Part shown: piece after piece, positions 1 to 12,515 of the stretch
Layout of the letters: every line of letters starts with the position of its first letter
Numbering within the stretch: the stretch's first letter is position 1
Assembly (NCBI GenBank): GCA_005408345.1
Contig: SEMN01000314.1
Span: 62,001-126,000, forward strand
Direction of reading: 5' to 3'
DNA: 64,000 nucleotides
DNA from: Macquaria australasica
Taxonomy: Eukaryota > Chordata > Actinopteri > Centrarchiformes > Percichthyidae
The notes under the pieces: generated by a model
The model's input: the letters and a program-made list of their open reading frames with translations, nothing else
Told to the model about the DNA's origin: nothing
Database searches by the model: none
Made by a program: the position numbers and the translations under genes

Positions 1-119
1 TGAGGGCCAACTCATGCGTCGTTGGCGCAACAAAGAGAAGAGTTAGAATATAGAGGAAAAAATAGAGTAATGAGAGCATTTTACCTGCACACACACACAC
101 ACACACGCACCTATGTAAT

Positions 120-260
120 ATCTACAGCTATAGCCGGCAATTTGAGACGATAACCTTTGCGCGTCCGTTCCTGGGCAGAGCGGCGTGCGTTCATTTGCGC
201 GCCTGTTGACCCGGCTCCTCATCAACCCAATGAGCGCCGCGGAGGGGAGGCTCTCTTCGC
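120..260 (+). promoter_or_regulatory. cdh8: Putative cdh8 promoter, CpG-rich with CCAAT box
   Basis: This stretch is much richer in CpG than its surroundings (clusters such as gcgcgtccg, gcggcgtgcg and gcgccgcgg between about 158 and 245). A CCAAT pentamer lies at 227-231. No convincing TATA box is seen. Its place just upstream of the proposed first exon and about 2.6 kb before the cadherin start codon fits a CpG-type, TATA-less promoter. The transcription start cannot be fixed from sequence, so the boundaries are approximate. Confidence 0.4.
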
Positions 261-523
261 CACCGTACATCTCTCCTCCATCTCCTCCTCACTTTTCCAG
301 TCGGCCAGCAAGCCTGTCGGAGCTCTTAACTACAACCCCAACACTGTCACTCCGCCTTGACAAACTGCAGGAAGGATTTCTAGCCTCTCGCCTCTCCGCG
401 TTTTGCTCATTTCCCCCCCCCCCGCCTCGAATGAAACGCATTGGACTTTTCTTTTGCGTATTTTGAAGGAGAAAAAGAAACGGTGAAATGATGCAGCAGC
501 GGAAAAGGATGCAAGTCTCACTA
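260..523 (+). other. cdh8: Proposed non-coding exon 1 of cdh8 (5' UTR)
   Basis: Type II cadherin genes commonly have a non-coding first exon followed by an exon with the start codon. The best donor downstream of the CpG-rich region is CTA|GTAAGT at 523/524, and a good acceptor (TTATAG) precedes the start-codon exon at 2593/2594. The left edge is arbitrary because the transcription start is unknown. The exon would carry a short upstream ORF at 431-466 (11 codons, then TGA). A second upstream ORF opens at 488 or 491 and, after the proposed splice, closes within the first few codons of exon 2. A C11 homopolymer at 413-423 lies inside it. RNA evidence could easily shift this model. Confidence 0.4.
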
Positions 524-2593
524 GTAAGTATAGCCCGCCACCATGATATATACACCTAACAGGTATTACTGATTTACACTGGTGTTTAGTGGAGGGGTTT
601 AACAAGACTTCTCAAAGCCTCTTTCTCCATCGCGGGGATACGGTACCATTTTTCCCGGCACATTTTCAGGAGCGAGATGACACGGGTTGGGGGGGGACAG
701 AGCAAGTCTACAGAAAGGTCTGCAACTTAGGCTACCTTCTTTATTCACATTTCACTTGCCTCTGTCGCGCTAGAAGTCGCACATATGCTGCCTGTATATG
801 GTTTATTTTCCGTAAATTGAACTGCTTATGCGCTCTTGTGCCACATTTGATGCACTGAGGTGGACTGATTGGAAGCAATGTCTCCTCATATGGGTAAAAC
901 TTCAGAGGGCGAATTTGGGTAATCGGGGTATGCGCTGCAGACTATTGCAGAGGCATAAAAGGCAAGTAGCAGCTTCAAACTTTGTGGGTTCAGATTTGTG
1001 GCTTTATTATTATTATTATTTTTTCCGGGTGACTAGAAATTGAAAAATGCTTTGCTCCTGTGTATGTACCTTGGACAGCTCCTCCGCTGCCGGCGCTCGG
1101 TTTTCGGCTGAGCTGTCTGGACCGGCTGCTTTCTGGCGGGGAGCTGTCCTACTCCCGTGGTGCTGAAACCGCCTGCTTAGTCACGCACCACAGTGACTTA
1201 AAATGCACTAAAAAAAAGAGGAAAGAACACAATTTCATGTCAGTTATTTATGGTTAAATTTGATATAGTCTATAATTTTGTATTTTAACAGGTTTATATT
1301 CTGCTCTTCTTCTTCCCCCCTTTTTATTAACCTGGTCCTGCATCTTTTAGTCTCCAGGTTAGCGCCTATAGTTGGAGAATGTCACAGTAACTTGGATCAC
1401 TCCACACTTCGTGATATTGCAGTTGGCTTCAGGTGGAATACGTTACAGCTTATTGTCCTTGGAAGTGCATTGCTGGAACCGCACAGTGGCATACTGTGTG
1501 TAGTAAAAGTTACCAGAACTAACACTGACATCGTGCTGAAAACGAGCCGTTCGCTGCTGTGATAGCATGTCCTCCTGCATCAGTTTTAGCTGAGGACAAC
1601 TCAAAGCCAACCCTTTGTGTCTGTGCTGTCTCGTCCTCTGGTTTTGCATTCTGTTGAACAGTGCATGAGATGTGTTGTACACTGAAACGACTGAGCTGGT
1701 TAAATGAATATTAAAGCTAAAACTGTTTCTGATTAAAGGGCAAAATTTACATCAGGCTTCATCCTTTCTATCTTATTTTACAGCTGTGTCACTGTGTTGT
1801 AATTAATCTGGTTATTTTTTTATTCAATTACAGTCTGTCTGTGTTAAAACCCACCATTAAAAGTTTATGTCCATGCTTATCAGAAAACAGCAGTTCCAAC
1901 GTAATATTACATATTTGATTCAATGATTAAACATGCCTCTAAATACCTTCACAATGATCTCATCTGGATTACTATGATATCAGTGAGCTGCAGCGCTGTT
2001 GACATTGTAGAGCTCACCTGCAGCCACCCTCTCTATCTAAAGCTGACACTATTGCATGCCTGCATGCACGCGCAGATGTTTAAGGCATTTGATTGTAGCC
2101 CTTTAGCAAATATTTCACCCGCAATATATTGTCAAGACATTCATCATAAGGAACATGTAATTGCTCAAAATCTTTCCAGGATAATCTCCAGAACAACAGA
2201 TTAAAGCAAGGCAATCTGATGTTGTGGGCTGAATTGCCTCAGAGTACAGACATACCCATTTGTTGTTCAATCGTAGCAGGATAATATGAAAAGATTGGAA
2301 TAAAGGGTCATGTCTGCTACAGATAGATCATTAATGATGAAGTGACATCTTGACTCCTAATACTAAAATGAGAATTTCTTTCCTGTTTTTTTTAAATCCT
2401 TTTTTATCTTTTTGCTTTCCTTAGAAACATATTTTTCTTCTCTCTCTCTCTCATTCTGGCTGTCTCGTTTGATTTGTTCAAATGTTTATTTGACTCTACT
2501 CTTTTATCCCTGCCTCCCTCTTTCTTCCCCACCTCTTGACAACTCCTCATAAGACTAAAAGACAACTAACAAACTGTTATTGCTCCCTTATAG
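524..2593 (+). other. cdh8: Proposed intron 1 of cdh8
   Basis: The intron is bounded by GTAAGT at 524 and a pyrimidine-bearing TATAG acceptor ending at 2593. A GC-rich patch at about 1065-1170 carries an expanded REST/RE1-like motif, listed separately. A TTA triplet run sits at 1004-1023. The rest (1200-2560) is AT-rich with no recognisable gene or mobile element; short open frames here show no family resemblance. Confidence 0.4.
1140..1167 (+). promoter_or_regulatory. Expanded RE1/NRSE-like REST site
   Basis: On the + strand, GGAGCTGTCC at 1140-1149 is followed after 9 nt by GGTGCTGAA at 1159-1167. The canonical RE1, read on this strand, is GGCGCTGTCC then GGTGCTGAA with a 2-nt spacer. Here the right half matches exactly, the left half has one mismatch, and the gap is 7 nt longer than canonical. 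REST is known to bind half sites set 16-19 bp apart as well as the canonical 11, and this gap falls in that range. A site near the promoter of a neuronal gene would fit repression outside neurons. Binding itself is inferred. Confidence 0.45.
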
Positions 2594-2610
2594 GTCTCCC
2601 CCTCGGAATA

Positions 2611-2703
2611 ATGCCAAATGGATGCTGTGCTGAGCGTCTCACCCCCTCACCAACTGCTATGGAGGCATGCCAAGCCATGCAAGTGACCTTTATCACACCA
2701 TGA
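2611..2703 (+). other. Upstream ORF 1 in cdh8 leader (30 codons)
   Basis: An ATG at 2611 opens a 30-codon frame ending with TGA at 2701-2703. It starts with MPNGCCAERL and ends with VTFITP. It lies wholly within the leader, 155 bases upstream of the cadherin ATG, and could dampen main-frame translation. I recognise no family. Whether it is translated is unknown. Confidence 0.4.
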
Positions 2704-2775
2704 ATGCAAGCTCTACCATTCAAAGAGGACACAAGTAACCTTTTCTTGATATCTAAGAAGGAGCTGTTGATCTGA
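2704..2775 (+). other. Upstream ORF 2 in cdh8 leader (23 codons)
   Basis: An ATG at 2704 begins directly after the stop codon of the preceding upstream ORF and reads 23 codons to TGA at 2773-2775. The back-to-back arrangement (TGA immediately followed by ATG) could allow reinitiation. No homology is recognised. Confidence 0.35.
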
Positions 2776-2857
2776 AGAGAGGAGTTGGAAACGGGAGGCC
2801 GAGAGAGAAGAGTCTCGTAAAACAAACAAGCAAAAAAACAAAACACGCAACGACAGG

Positions 2858-3115
2858 ATGCCAAAGCGGTCCGAGGAGATGGTCATGGATCTGTGGATGT
2901 CCTTGCTGCTGGTGTGGATTACTTGTGTTCCCTGCGTGTCTATGACTCCTATCATAGGCCAGTCCAAAAGTACACAAACTGGTGGGTCCACAGCGGTGGC
3001 GAGTGGTCTTGGCGAAGGACAAAGATTACTGAGCCGCGCCAAGAGAGGATGGGTTTGGAATCAAATGTTTGTGCTGGAGGAATTTTCTGGACCTGATCCA
3101 ATTCTAGTTGGCAGG
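2858..3115 (+). CDS. cdh8: Cadherin-8, first coding exon (signal, propeptide, EC1 start)
   Basis: This exon encodes the first 86 residues of a type II classical cadherin, a calcium-dependent adhesion protein of the neuronal plasma membrane. The ATG at 2858 has A at -3 and opens a signal peptide (MDLWMSLLLVWITCVPCV, residues 10-27). A short propeptide follows and ends in a furin site, RAKR at 60-63. The mature chain begins GWVWNQMFVLEEFSGP; the Trp pair at mature positions 2 and 4 (W65, W67) is the type II strand-swap signature and EE at 74-75 supplies calcium ligands. GWVWNQMFVLEEFSGP followed by PILVGR matches my recollection of vertebrate CDH8 better than CDH11, CDH6 or CDH7. The MPKR start and LGEGQR before the furin site also recall CDH8. 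The exon ends after codon 86 (phase 0) at a GTGAGT donor. Confidence 0.93.
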
Positions 3116-3121
3116 GTGAGT

Positions 3122-6100
3122 GCTGTGATTGTCAGCATTATATTAAGCTTGCTTATCGCGTGGAAACATTAATTCGGCCATTTGAATGCTCCCTCCATTT
3201 TTTTTTCTTCCCATGGGCAGTGGGAGGGTTTTAGTTGTCAAGGGGAAGCAGAGATATGGGGACAAGAGAGAGAGAGAGGGGGGGGGGGTTCACAAAATGC
3301 TTTTAGAAATAATTAAACTCCCATTAAATAATGGTGGCAACATTTTCTGCTGTGTTGGATGTCCTTGAAATCGGAGATATTGTGTAGCAGTCACACAAAT
3401 CGTTATGTTACTTTTTTTACCTCTTCCATACAAAATACAGATGCATGACAAAGGTTTTATTTTATTTCATTTTTTTAATACCCCATTTTCGCCCCCACCC
3501 GTTTCTTCTTGTAAAGGCATGATTTACGCGTTGTGCATAACGTGGATAAGAGAGGGCTATTTTAGTTATGGTTTGTTTTTCCATTGCGGCCCTGTAATGA
3601 ACAGAACTCCAGGCTAATCCTGTGGCTAAGGGCCACCTGCTCCCTGGCCTGTGTGGAAGTGTCAGGCAGGTTTCAGGGGAGGGGAAGGCTGCTGGCCAGT
3701 CCAGCCAAAGCAGCTTGTTCACAGCTCATTGCTGGGACTCACCTGGGGAGAGTCAGCCTGGCAGCCACACTCGCTTCCCTCCCCCAGCCACCCTGGCATG
3801 GGCAGGAATGCAGACCATCAAGCATAATATTTGATCTTGTTCAGTAATAGCTTTTGCAAACAGTGTTTCGGTGCCTAATATTTGATAATTGGTGGGTATG
3901 CCTTTTTTGTTTATGACATATTGCCATTGTAGCGCATTGAAATATTTTTTTTTCAACCCCTCAGACACGGCACCTGACGGCACTACAGCAAAAAAGCTGG
4001 TTCCATTTTTGTTGCACAAGAAAAAGAAGTCACTTGTGGTCCAAGTAAATACTTTTAATTTCACTTCCTCTTGTTTTTTTTTGTTTTTTGTTTTTTTTCT
4101 GTCCCAAGCATTGTCATATGGCTGCATCAATTAAACATTAGCCACCATGCAGGATTTGCACCTGTGTTTTCTAAATACCATACGAACACAAAAATGCTGT
4201 TAAGTGATGCATTAATTTTTCAAGCGAGTCAATTAGGCAGCCTCTGCTGGATTCGACAATGGCTGCTCATCAGAATGCTGAAACAAAACAAACACTCACC
4301 GGGGCCACAGTGACCGTACCTAAGCTTTGAATTTAAAGGTTAGATCTCAGCTTGTGAGATATTGAGCATTAAAGTTTTGACATATCACCTCGTTATATAT
4401 TTTATAGATACTTCAGCCAAAAACGTTTCTTAAAAAAGAATTTAATGACGGCAAATGTGGATAACAGAGTTGTCATTCATAATTCCAAGCACACACACAG
4501 CGTGCTGTGTGCCTCTGGCCTGAGACTGAAATCCTTCAGATTGTCAGCAGAGCATTGGTGGCACAAACTCAAGTTCAAGTGTTCCCGCCGGTCGTGAAGG
4601 ATGCTTCATCTCAAGGCCTCAGTTAATGCTTTGCAACAAACTTGACTGCAGGGTGGGTTAGTCATAGGTATAAGCATCTTCCCGTTGAAGGACATGCAAG
4701 GGTTGGGCACGAGGTGGGAGGGGTGGTGGTGGTGGTGGGGAGCTATGGATGAAGAAGAACTCGGCTTGCTTTTTGCAAGGCGATGATGATGGGTTGCGTT
4801 CACTGCAAGGTTAAGTGCTCATGAGTACGCCTGGCAGTGCAGATAAGTCCTATGTTAAACCAAGATGGCACTGTATTGGTTTAAGACTATAAATCTCTCT
4901 CCCTCTCAGTTGCTGTGTCTCCTTTTCTTCCCCTTTCTCTGTGTTTCTCACGCTTAATTAAAAAATGAATCAAATGGGTGGGAGGTGTGATTCAAATGGG
5001 TCCTACAGCTCTCGATGTATTTTGCACAATTTCCTCTGCTGCGTGTCGCCTGTGTCTGTGGTTGTGGGCCTATTATCAAGGAAGTCCAGACCAAGATTGG
5101 ACTCTTTCCATGCCATGGTTTACTGGTGCACTCTGAGCTTTAATTATTTGTGCATCCCCAATCTTTGTCTGACTGGCCTCCCCTCAACTACACCAACATT
5201 GGGAACAAGAGTGAGAGGCAGTGTTTGTGAGAGAGACAGAGAGAGATTGTGAGATTGATTTTTAACGGTGTGTCATTCTCTGTGTTCTCTCTCAGCAGAG
5301 ACTATTAGCATAAACGCAGGAAAGCGGGGGGGGAGGAGGGTTAGGGGAGGCGGAGGTGTGGAAGAGTGAGAAGGACGGCCATAAGGCGTGACAGCGCCCT
5401 TCCCTTTTGCTGTTCTTCTTCAGCGCATCGTTTCTTGGCATTGTGATTCACTGAGCGGCGCGTTCGTCAGCCCCCGTCAGTCCCGTTGGCGTCCGGGAGG
5501 CAGACATGCAGTACCTGTTAAAGTGAAGCAGGGGAGACAGCTGTGAAAGCTTGTTGCTCGGCTGTAGCTTAAAACGAACACTTTGTTGGAAGGGATTTTA
5601 GGATTATTCATCATGAGCCAGGGACGATTCAGAAATAACCCATCATTAAGAACAGAAATAGGCAAATGGAGTGTGAAGGTAGATAGGCTTGAAAGTATCG
5701 CTCACATGGACTGAGCTAGGGGGACGCGCGTTTGCTCATTGTTGATGACGAGTGGGAGATGCCTCTTCAACCAGTAAAGACTCTCATTTGGAGCATTGGA
5801 AGGCAAGCAGAGGGTAATTTTAGGCAAAGCATCTCTTGATTTACCATTGCACAACCATAATGGAAAAGTGTAGCCTGGGTTTTAAAATAAAATGAGGGTT
5901 CTGTAGTATGTGAGGTTGTTGTAATCTTGTTGAAGACCTTTCTTCATGTTGGCATGAGGCCTACCCAAAACTTCTGCAATGTCAGCCATGTTTTCCCACC
6001 ATTGTGCCTCCTTCAATCAAAGCTATTTCAATTATTCAAACATACAAAGAGGAAACTCATTTACATCAGACCATTAAAGGCAAAACATTGCCTTAGAACA

Positions 6101-9100
6101 GAAGACAAACAGTGAACAAATTGCTGCGTTTGCACTAAAGAGAAATCAGAATGTGTTTCCTTTGTAGTGTGAGGCAGATTGATGGCAGTTAGCGCTGGGA
6201 TATCTCGCAGCCTCAGAAGTAACTTTTCTAGACTCCTTTACTTCCTGGCGATCATTTAGCATATGGTGTGTGAGGATTGATAATGATGGATTCCAGTCTG
6301 CAGTGTGTGCAAGTGGTAAATTGACTGATCCCTCATCCCATTGTCCAACACTTTTATCCACCACAGCATTGTATGTGGTTTTGCACAAAGGGAATTGATA
6401 ATCAACCATTAATATTCATCAATTCAGGCTGAACTGCAAGATTGCAAGGACTGACAGCAATACAGAAAGAAAAAAGGCTTTGATTATTGATTCAGCAAAG
6501 AAAGCGGATACATTCGGAAGAAGAAGAAAAAAATATCTTTGTCTTTGTGTGTGCTGGGGGAAAAAAACACAAGCTTCATTCTTCCAAACAAGCTGTTTGA
6601 CAGGATTCCCAATGAGAAGAGCCACAGTAGCATCAGATTGGAGGTGTAATGTAAGTCCACAGGGTGTTTTGCTAGAAGCAGAGGTGATATTCTGTAATAT
6701 AAGTGATGTTTGTTGTGTGTCTTTATTTATTTAGTGAATGGTGTATCTGATAAAGTGAATTTTTGGGGGGATTTTAGATTTTTTTGTCTGTTTACCACCT
6801 CGATCTGGACTTAAGTAAACCATCTCTGTCTGGGAAGTTTTCCGAATTCAATTCAGACCTTTTTGTTGCTTTTGTTGCCTTCTGCACTTTGGACTGCTAG
6901 TACAAGATGTGGGACATCAGTCTATAAATACTGATGCGAGCTACTTCTGCTCGGCTGGATTGCCTCTCGTCCCCCACCTCCACCTCCACCCCTCTCCCTC
7001 TCCCTCTGTCTCTCTCTCTCTGTGACGGGGTGATTATGGAGAGAGTGACTCTTGAGCCCAAGTAAGCTTGCCTCCAGGGCCGATGGAGAAATTTTAACAA
7101 TGTCATTGTACCACACCCCAAGTGTTTGGCTTTGGCGATGCGAGGCGAAGCTAAGGCGAGATTGAGTCCTGAATGCAGCTGCCAGAGCAACCTGAGACTC
7201 CCGGGTCCTGCCAGAGGCCCTACTGGTGCTGCTTTACAACAGATCAAAATTTGATCCCCCTTCTTGACTCAGTCATGCCGATGTGGCCTATGATTAGTGG
7301 GGATCCCCCACCTTAATCTGCATTTACTCCGGCTCCAACAATTGAGCAGATATCTGGCGCTGCCTTTGATTGATGGATGAGGAGTGGGAGTTAACGACAA
7401 TATTAGCCAAATTATTGCCAGTGATTGATGGCCAATTTGACACATAAATTATAAGCATTGGCTCGCATATAATAAATTCTGAAATATAGCCCAAATTAGA
7501 CATAGTGCCATAGTGAGAGGGTTGAATCAAAAAGCTGTCATTAAATCCAGGAAAGGAAAGCCTATCAATGTTTGTTTGACTTCATTTCATTCCATTTGGT
7601 TTCTCACACCCACAACAGCTCCTGGAATACAGCTCTGTAATCTCTCTTCAGGCAGCACCACAAAGATCTGTATTGAGCTGCAGTCTAGCGGCAGCTCCTC
7701 TGTCTCTCAGCCCTTAGATCTCTATTCCCCCTCCTCTTGTGTAATTTAGAAAAAAAAAACATGCTAACATGCCTCTGTCCTCTGCTTCTACCTCCTTTAC
7801 CTGCTCTGCTACCGCGCACCTCTCTTTCCCCGAGGCTCACCTGTACAGTATATCACTAATGCCGGCAGGGCCATTATATCAATGGGCCATGGTCACAGTC
7901 TCCCTCTTCCTTTCCAATCTCTCCCTCTGTCTGTCCCTCCCGGTCTGTAATAAAACACTGGGCTCAGCGGTGGCTCTGATAGAGCTGTGGGATCACATTA
8001 GTGCTGCCCTCGAAGAGCTTGACAGGTTGTCTATGGCTTTGTGTTGTCGTCCTGGTTCCCATTAACAAGCTGTGTATGTGCATGTGTATGCGCAAGTGTG
8101 TGTGTCGTACAGTAGTCCATTTGGGAGTGCTATAGGCTAAAATGAGGTGAGCGGACACAGGCTTGGATGGAGTATATTTAGACATGAGGGTTATGTGTGC
8201 AACAGTAAATACAGTGTGTCCATGAAGCTTTATAGCTGGTGTATCTTTGCAAACATTTGCTGGGGAGTCAGCGCAGTCATATTTGTGAGAGATTCCTCTC
8301 TAAACTGCTCTATATGTGTTTTGAGCAGAAATTGCAGTCGGAAAATCGGTGGTATTTCAAATTTACAGGTGACCTCATCCTCACTGGCATTATTACTTTT
8401 CCAGCAAACGTATTGTCATTGCTTGTATCTTAAATGTTATTGCCAAGTAGTTTTGTTTTTTATCAGACTGTCAGTGGCCATTTAATAGAAGTACTGTAGA
8501 GTATGTTCAGTTTTTACCATTGGCAGATGTGTCATTTTTGAAATATCACTCATTCTGTTTCCTTTTACTTCTCTCTAAACACACCCACACGTCTAAACAT
8601 GGAGCATACACGGCTCACGATGTCCTGTCTATCCTCTCACATGTACCTAGCGACCAGTCTGCATTAATCACATACTGTATTTTCTCCCTGCATATTTTTC
8701 ATAAGGGAGCTGAAATCATGTTTCGGTTCAGTGTATCATAAGGAGGCACATGATGCGTCTCGTCCGCGATCCCTGGAAGCTCTCTTGTGTACATGCATCA
8801 GCTGCAATTATAATTTAACAGCAAAGCACATCCATTCACATGGCTTCAGAGTCCCTGAGCAAAATAACAAGCTTGCTGCTATCACTCACATCTGTGGCTC
8901 AGTGTGATTAAATCCATGTTGTACAGTGAGTAGCTCGCGCGGGGGCCACTTTCCTGAGCTCCTACATCAGTGCTAATTCATAGCAAATGGCCCCTTTATG
9001 GTTTCACCTTGGACTGCGTCACTGTGATTAGCTCTCGCCCGTGTCAGTGTTTGTCAGTCAATGGTGTCAAACTCTTCCTGTGGAATCCCAGAAAAGACCG

Positions 9101-11740
9101 ACTCTCCCCCATACCCCCAGCCCCCCTTTCTAACAGCTTTACTTCCCCCTCTTCTCTCATCTCCTCCTGCCTCCCTCACACTCTCTGGCTCACCGGGCTT
9201 GGCCTGGGCTGGCTGTGCGGAGGTGGAGCTCTTAGCAGGCTAAATCATCTGGCACTCTGCCTTGAACTTTGCTCTAACTAATTTATAGGAATTAAAGCAG
9301 TTCACCTCAAATGCTTGGCTTGTGCGCTGCTTTGGCTAAATTAGTCTAGTTTCTTTTGAAAATAGGAGGATTTTGCTTTGTTCAGATTATATCTTCCTCA
9401 AAGCATCAAGAGATGCATTTGCAGTTTAACAGTTTTAAGCCTCTCAGTCTCTGTCATGTGCTGACATTTAAACGATTGTTGATTTCTTTGACAAAACACC
9501 GGCCCGTGGATAATCATATTTTACAAAAAGCAAGGATAGACGACTAAATTAAGGCAACATTAAAGAGCCTGATGTCGGACATTCTGCTTACTTATGAATC
9601 TAGATGTGTTTTCCAGTCAAAACGCTGGCCAAGCATCAAGAGCAGTAAATGAGGTTACAATTATTCAAATCTGATTATTCAAATCAAAAGATTATGATTA
9701 TCTGAAACCTGCTAATTGGCCCTTGCCTCTGACATAGTGGTTGTGGGCATAAGCCACAGCAGCAGCAGCAGTAGCAGCTAAGGATTCCTGCTCCCTGTGC
9801 CAGTGTGCTCTTGTGGGCTCGATGTTTGGCTCAACTCCCCAGGCAGCCCCTCTCCTATGGATAGAGCCCAGCGTATGGGAAATGCTGCAGGCGTTTGCAG
9901 GCGGCTTATCCCTGTGCCTCTGCTCCCATACACGTCCCATCAGCCAAACTGGGACTGCCGGAGTAATCTTGTTAAGAATGGATGTTGTTATTGTGCGACT
10001 GGATGTGCATTTGGCTTCACGGTTAGCTGGGAGCACACGTGGGCTGGAGCAGGAGAGACAATGGGGAGGGAGTTTAGGATTGGGGGGGTGAGTGCCTATT
10101 TCTGGCACTTAAAAGATGACAGTCCTCAGCCCTCTTCCTCTGCCTCTTTACTTTCCCTCCTCAGTCCTTCGCTAGCTCCTCCCTACCTTCCTCACCCGCC
10201 TCATACAACATAATAACATCAAAGCGGCCTCAGTAAACAGTGGATGTGACATTTACTTGAAGATCGGTGTCTTCACCTATAACAGGTATTAAAGATGATG
10301 ATTATCATCACTGCTGAGCGGAAGGCAGAGGGCTGCTCACCTCAATCAGCGAGTTGACAATAAAAAAACACACAAGACGAATCAATGGCCCCGTCCTTTG
10401 CTCTCTTCTCTCTCTCAATGCAACCACTCCTAACTCTGGTATCTGGGTGCCAACAGACTGTGGCTTTGACCTTTCTCACAAATGAATTATTTCGGTTTAA
10501 TGATCCTTTCTGCAGAAGAACAAAAAGATAGCTGAAATAATAGCCAAGGGAGGAAAGGTGGGGACGTAAAAGGGCAGCACCCACACACACCCCATACTTT
10601 GTTCTCCAACCGTACTTACACTCTACCTGTGAAGACACCTGTATGCCTCTAATAATGCCTCTTCCATGTGTTTGTGTCTCCAAGGTGCATGCGCTACATC
10701 TAGCCTGAACCTTATAAATGAACTGACTTCAAGAAAAAATACCTTGGTTGTAACAAGCAGGTGGTGATGATGGGAACGCATGCTTCTTTGTGTGTGTGAA
10801 AGTGACACTTTGGATTTTTTCCCCCCTTTCCTCCTCCAATGTTTGATTAATTCTTCTTTTTTTTCCCTGTCGGATCAGAAAAGGGGGTGGGAAGTGGAGG
10901 GGAGGGGGTGTGGTTGGGGGGGTAAATGCATGAAAAATTCAAAACATTATAATATAAAATCCAGATGAATCATGAATGCTTAATGGGAATCTGTGCCGAG
11001 CGTGCAGGATGTTGAAATTGTTCTCAAAGAATCCGGGTGTATGTGCGCTGTCTGCCAGCGCCGCGTGCACAATGAGTGACACGGCATGTTACATCGCCTC
11101 TATCAGCTGCTCTCTCCTCTCTCGATGGCAATGAAATGAGGTGTTGAGGGACACTGAATAGAGGATGCCAGAAACATGTGAAAAGCTTTTAGGGGGTAAG
11201 GGCCGTCTGTTATCGAAGTCTGGCTAATTGCTTTTATCCTAGCCACAACTGCCTGTTGTTGTGCTTGTGGATTGGACATGCACCGATGGTCTATCAGATG
11301 AAATATTAACAAATCTTTGCTAACACCCGGTCTTCTCTATTGTGTTTTAATGAAAGAGTTCCAAGAAAAACTTCTGCTATTATGAATAATAGAACATCCA
11401 ATTAGTGTAACATCATCGCAGATGAGTTTGATGAAAGACTGGACTGGTGTAATGTTGGAGGATTGTGAACATTTAGTTAAGTTGTCAAAGTGTTTGAACG
11501 TAGTGGGCTTCTGTGGGTTGATTGGATAGGATGTTATTCTCAGCAGAACTTAAAAGTCAAACTGAAGTTTGAAGGAAATATAAACTAGTGTTGTTCATCC
11601 CACATTATGCAAAGGAGGGGGTTTAGCTAATGTTAGCAAATGAACATACAGAGTGTTCAAATTACAGATGGGACCGAGCAACGGCTAACAATATATAACA
11701 AATTATTTTTACTGCTTGCACACACAGAATTTGCACCAAT
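3122..11740. other. Intronic, mostly unique sequence
   Basis: No gene was recognised. The stretch contains an AG run and G homopolymer (3265-3288), a GGT run (4722-4737), and a long pyrimidine tract ending in CT dinucleotides (about 6961-7021). Short open frames on both strands show low-complexity translations. The AT-rich, homeodomain-like interval 7340-7500 (several ATTA/TAAT and TGATTGAT words) looks like a possible conserved non-coding element, judged by eye only. Confidence 0.5.
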
Positions 11741-11743
11741 CAA

Positions 11744-12125
11744 ATTACGGTAAAGCTTTATATTATGTAAGGTCCTTATAATAAGCGTTAGTAATAAGGC
11801 CCTTACATGTCCTTATAAGATGCTTATTAACATTGTTAGGTCTTAATAAGACTATATAAATGTTAGTAATAGCATCATAAACACACATTTATAAGCACTG
11901 TTAAGAAACTTGTTAACAATTTATAGACTGTTTAAGAACATTAATAACAGCCTTGTGAATTGTTTATAATAGCATTACAAAGTAATTTATTGAGTCTTAT
12001 TAACTTAGCTATTCTGTCATTGTTAAACCTTTACAAAGCTTTTTTAAGGTTAAAAAAACTTTATTATTCATTTATCAGCAGTTAACGATGCACTTATTAA
12101 CAGTTAACTTTAAGAATATACAGTA
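11744..12125. repeat. AT-rich dispersed repeat with TTATTAA-type internal periodicity
   Basis: The segment is dominated by recurring short words such as TTATTAAC, CCTTATAA, GTTAGTAATA and GTTAACA spaced irregularly over about 380 bp. This quasi-repetitive texture is typical of non-autonomous elements common in fish genomes. I could not identify terminal inverted repeats or a target duplication, so the superfamily is unassigned and both edges are approximate. Confidence 0.5.
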
Positions 12126-12250
12126 TGTACTGATTTCTTAGCAAAAGATCATTTTAGTTTTACTTCAACTTTATATATTATAAAATATTTTCAATATTTT
12201 TTAAACAATTATATGTAAATGCACAAGTGGCTTTGTTATAAAAAAAAAAG

Positions 12251-12515
12251 ACCTATCCATTTGCTAAGCTTACCCCGCTCAGGGTCACGGGGGGCTGGCA
12301 CCTATCCCAGCATGCAGTGGGCACGACGCGGGGTACACCCTCAGAAGCTGCCAATCTATCACGGGGCTAACACACATTCAGACAACACATTCACACTTAC
12401 ATTCACACCTACGGGCAATTTAGAGTTTCCAGTTCACCAGTTAAACTGCGTGACTGTGGGCGGACTCCGGAGCAGACACAGAGAGATCATGCAATGTCCA
12501 CACAGCACCACTGGG
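12251..12515 (+). repeat. Interspersed repeat with GGGGGGCTGGCACCTATCCC core
   Basis: It contains the ordered words TCAGGGTCACGGGGGGCTGG, CCTATCCCAGC, GGGGTACACCCT, ATTCACACTTACATTCACAC and GGGCAATTTAGAG. This order is characteristic of a very widespread teleost interspersed repeat that I recognise by pattern but cannot name reliably. It lies just after the AT-rich repeat ending near 12125. Numerous CpG-to-TpG-like differences suggest an old copy. No coding potential is recognised. Confidence 0.6.

Larger units (their letters stand above)
2594..2857 (+). other. cdh8: 5' UTR portion of cdh8 exon 2
   Basis: This is the leader between the proposed acceptor (TATAG ending at 2593) and the start ATG at 2858. 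It contains several upstream ATGs. The two clearest upstream ORFs are 2611-2703 (30 codons) and 2704-2775 (23 codons), listed separately. Another reading frame opens at 2618 and closes after 22 codons. The last part is A-rich, with AAAC/AAAA runs just before the start codon. Confidence 0.5.

Noticed and set aside
2893..3096. Alternative + strand frame inside the first coding exon
   Set aside because: It overlaps the cadherin signal and propeptide in another frame and shows no family motif.
9698..10213. Overlapping open frames of 136 and 138 codons on opposite strands
   Set aside because: They mirror each other over a GC-richer patch and show low-complexity Pro/Ser or Ala runs (AAAAAVAYA). 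These are composition effects, not genes.
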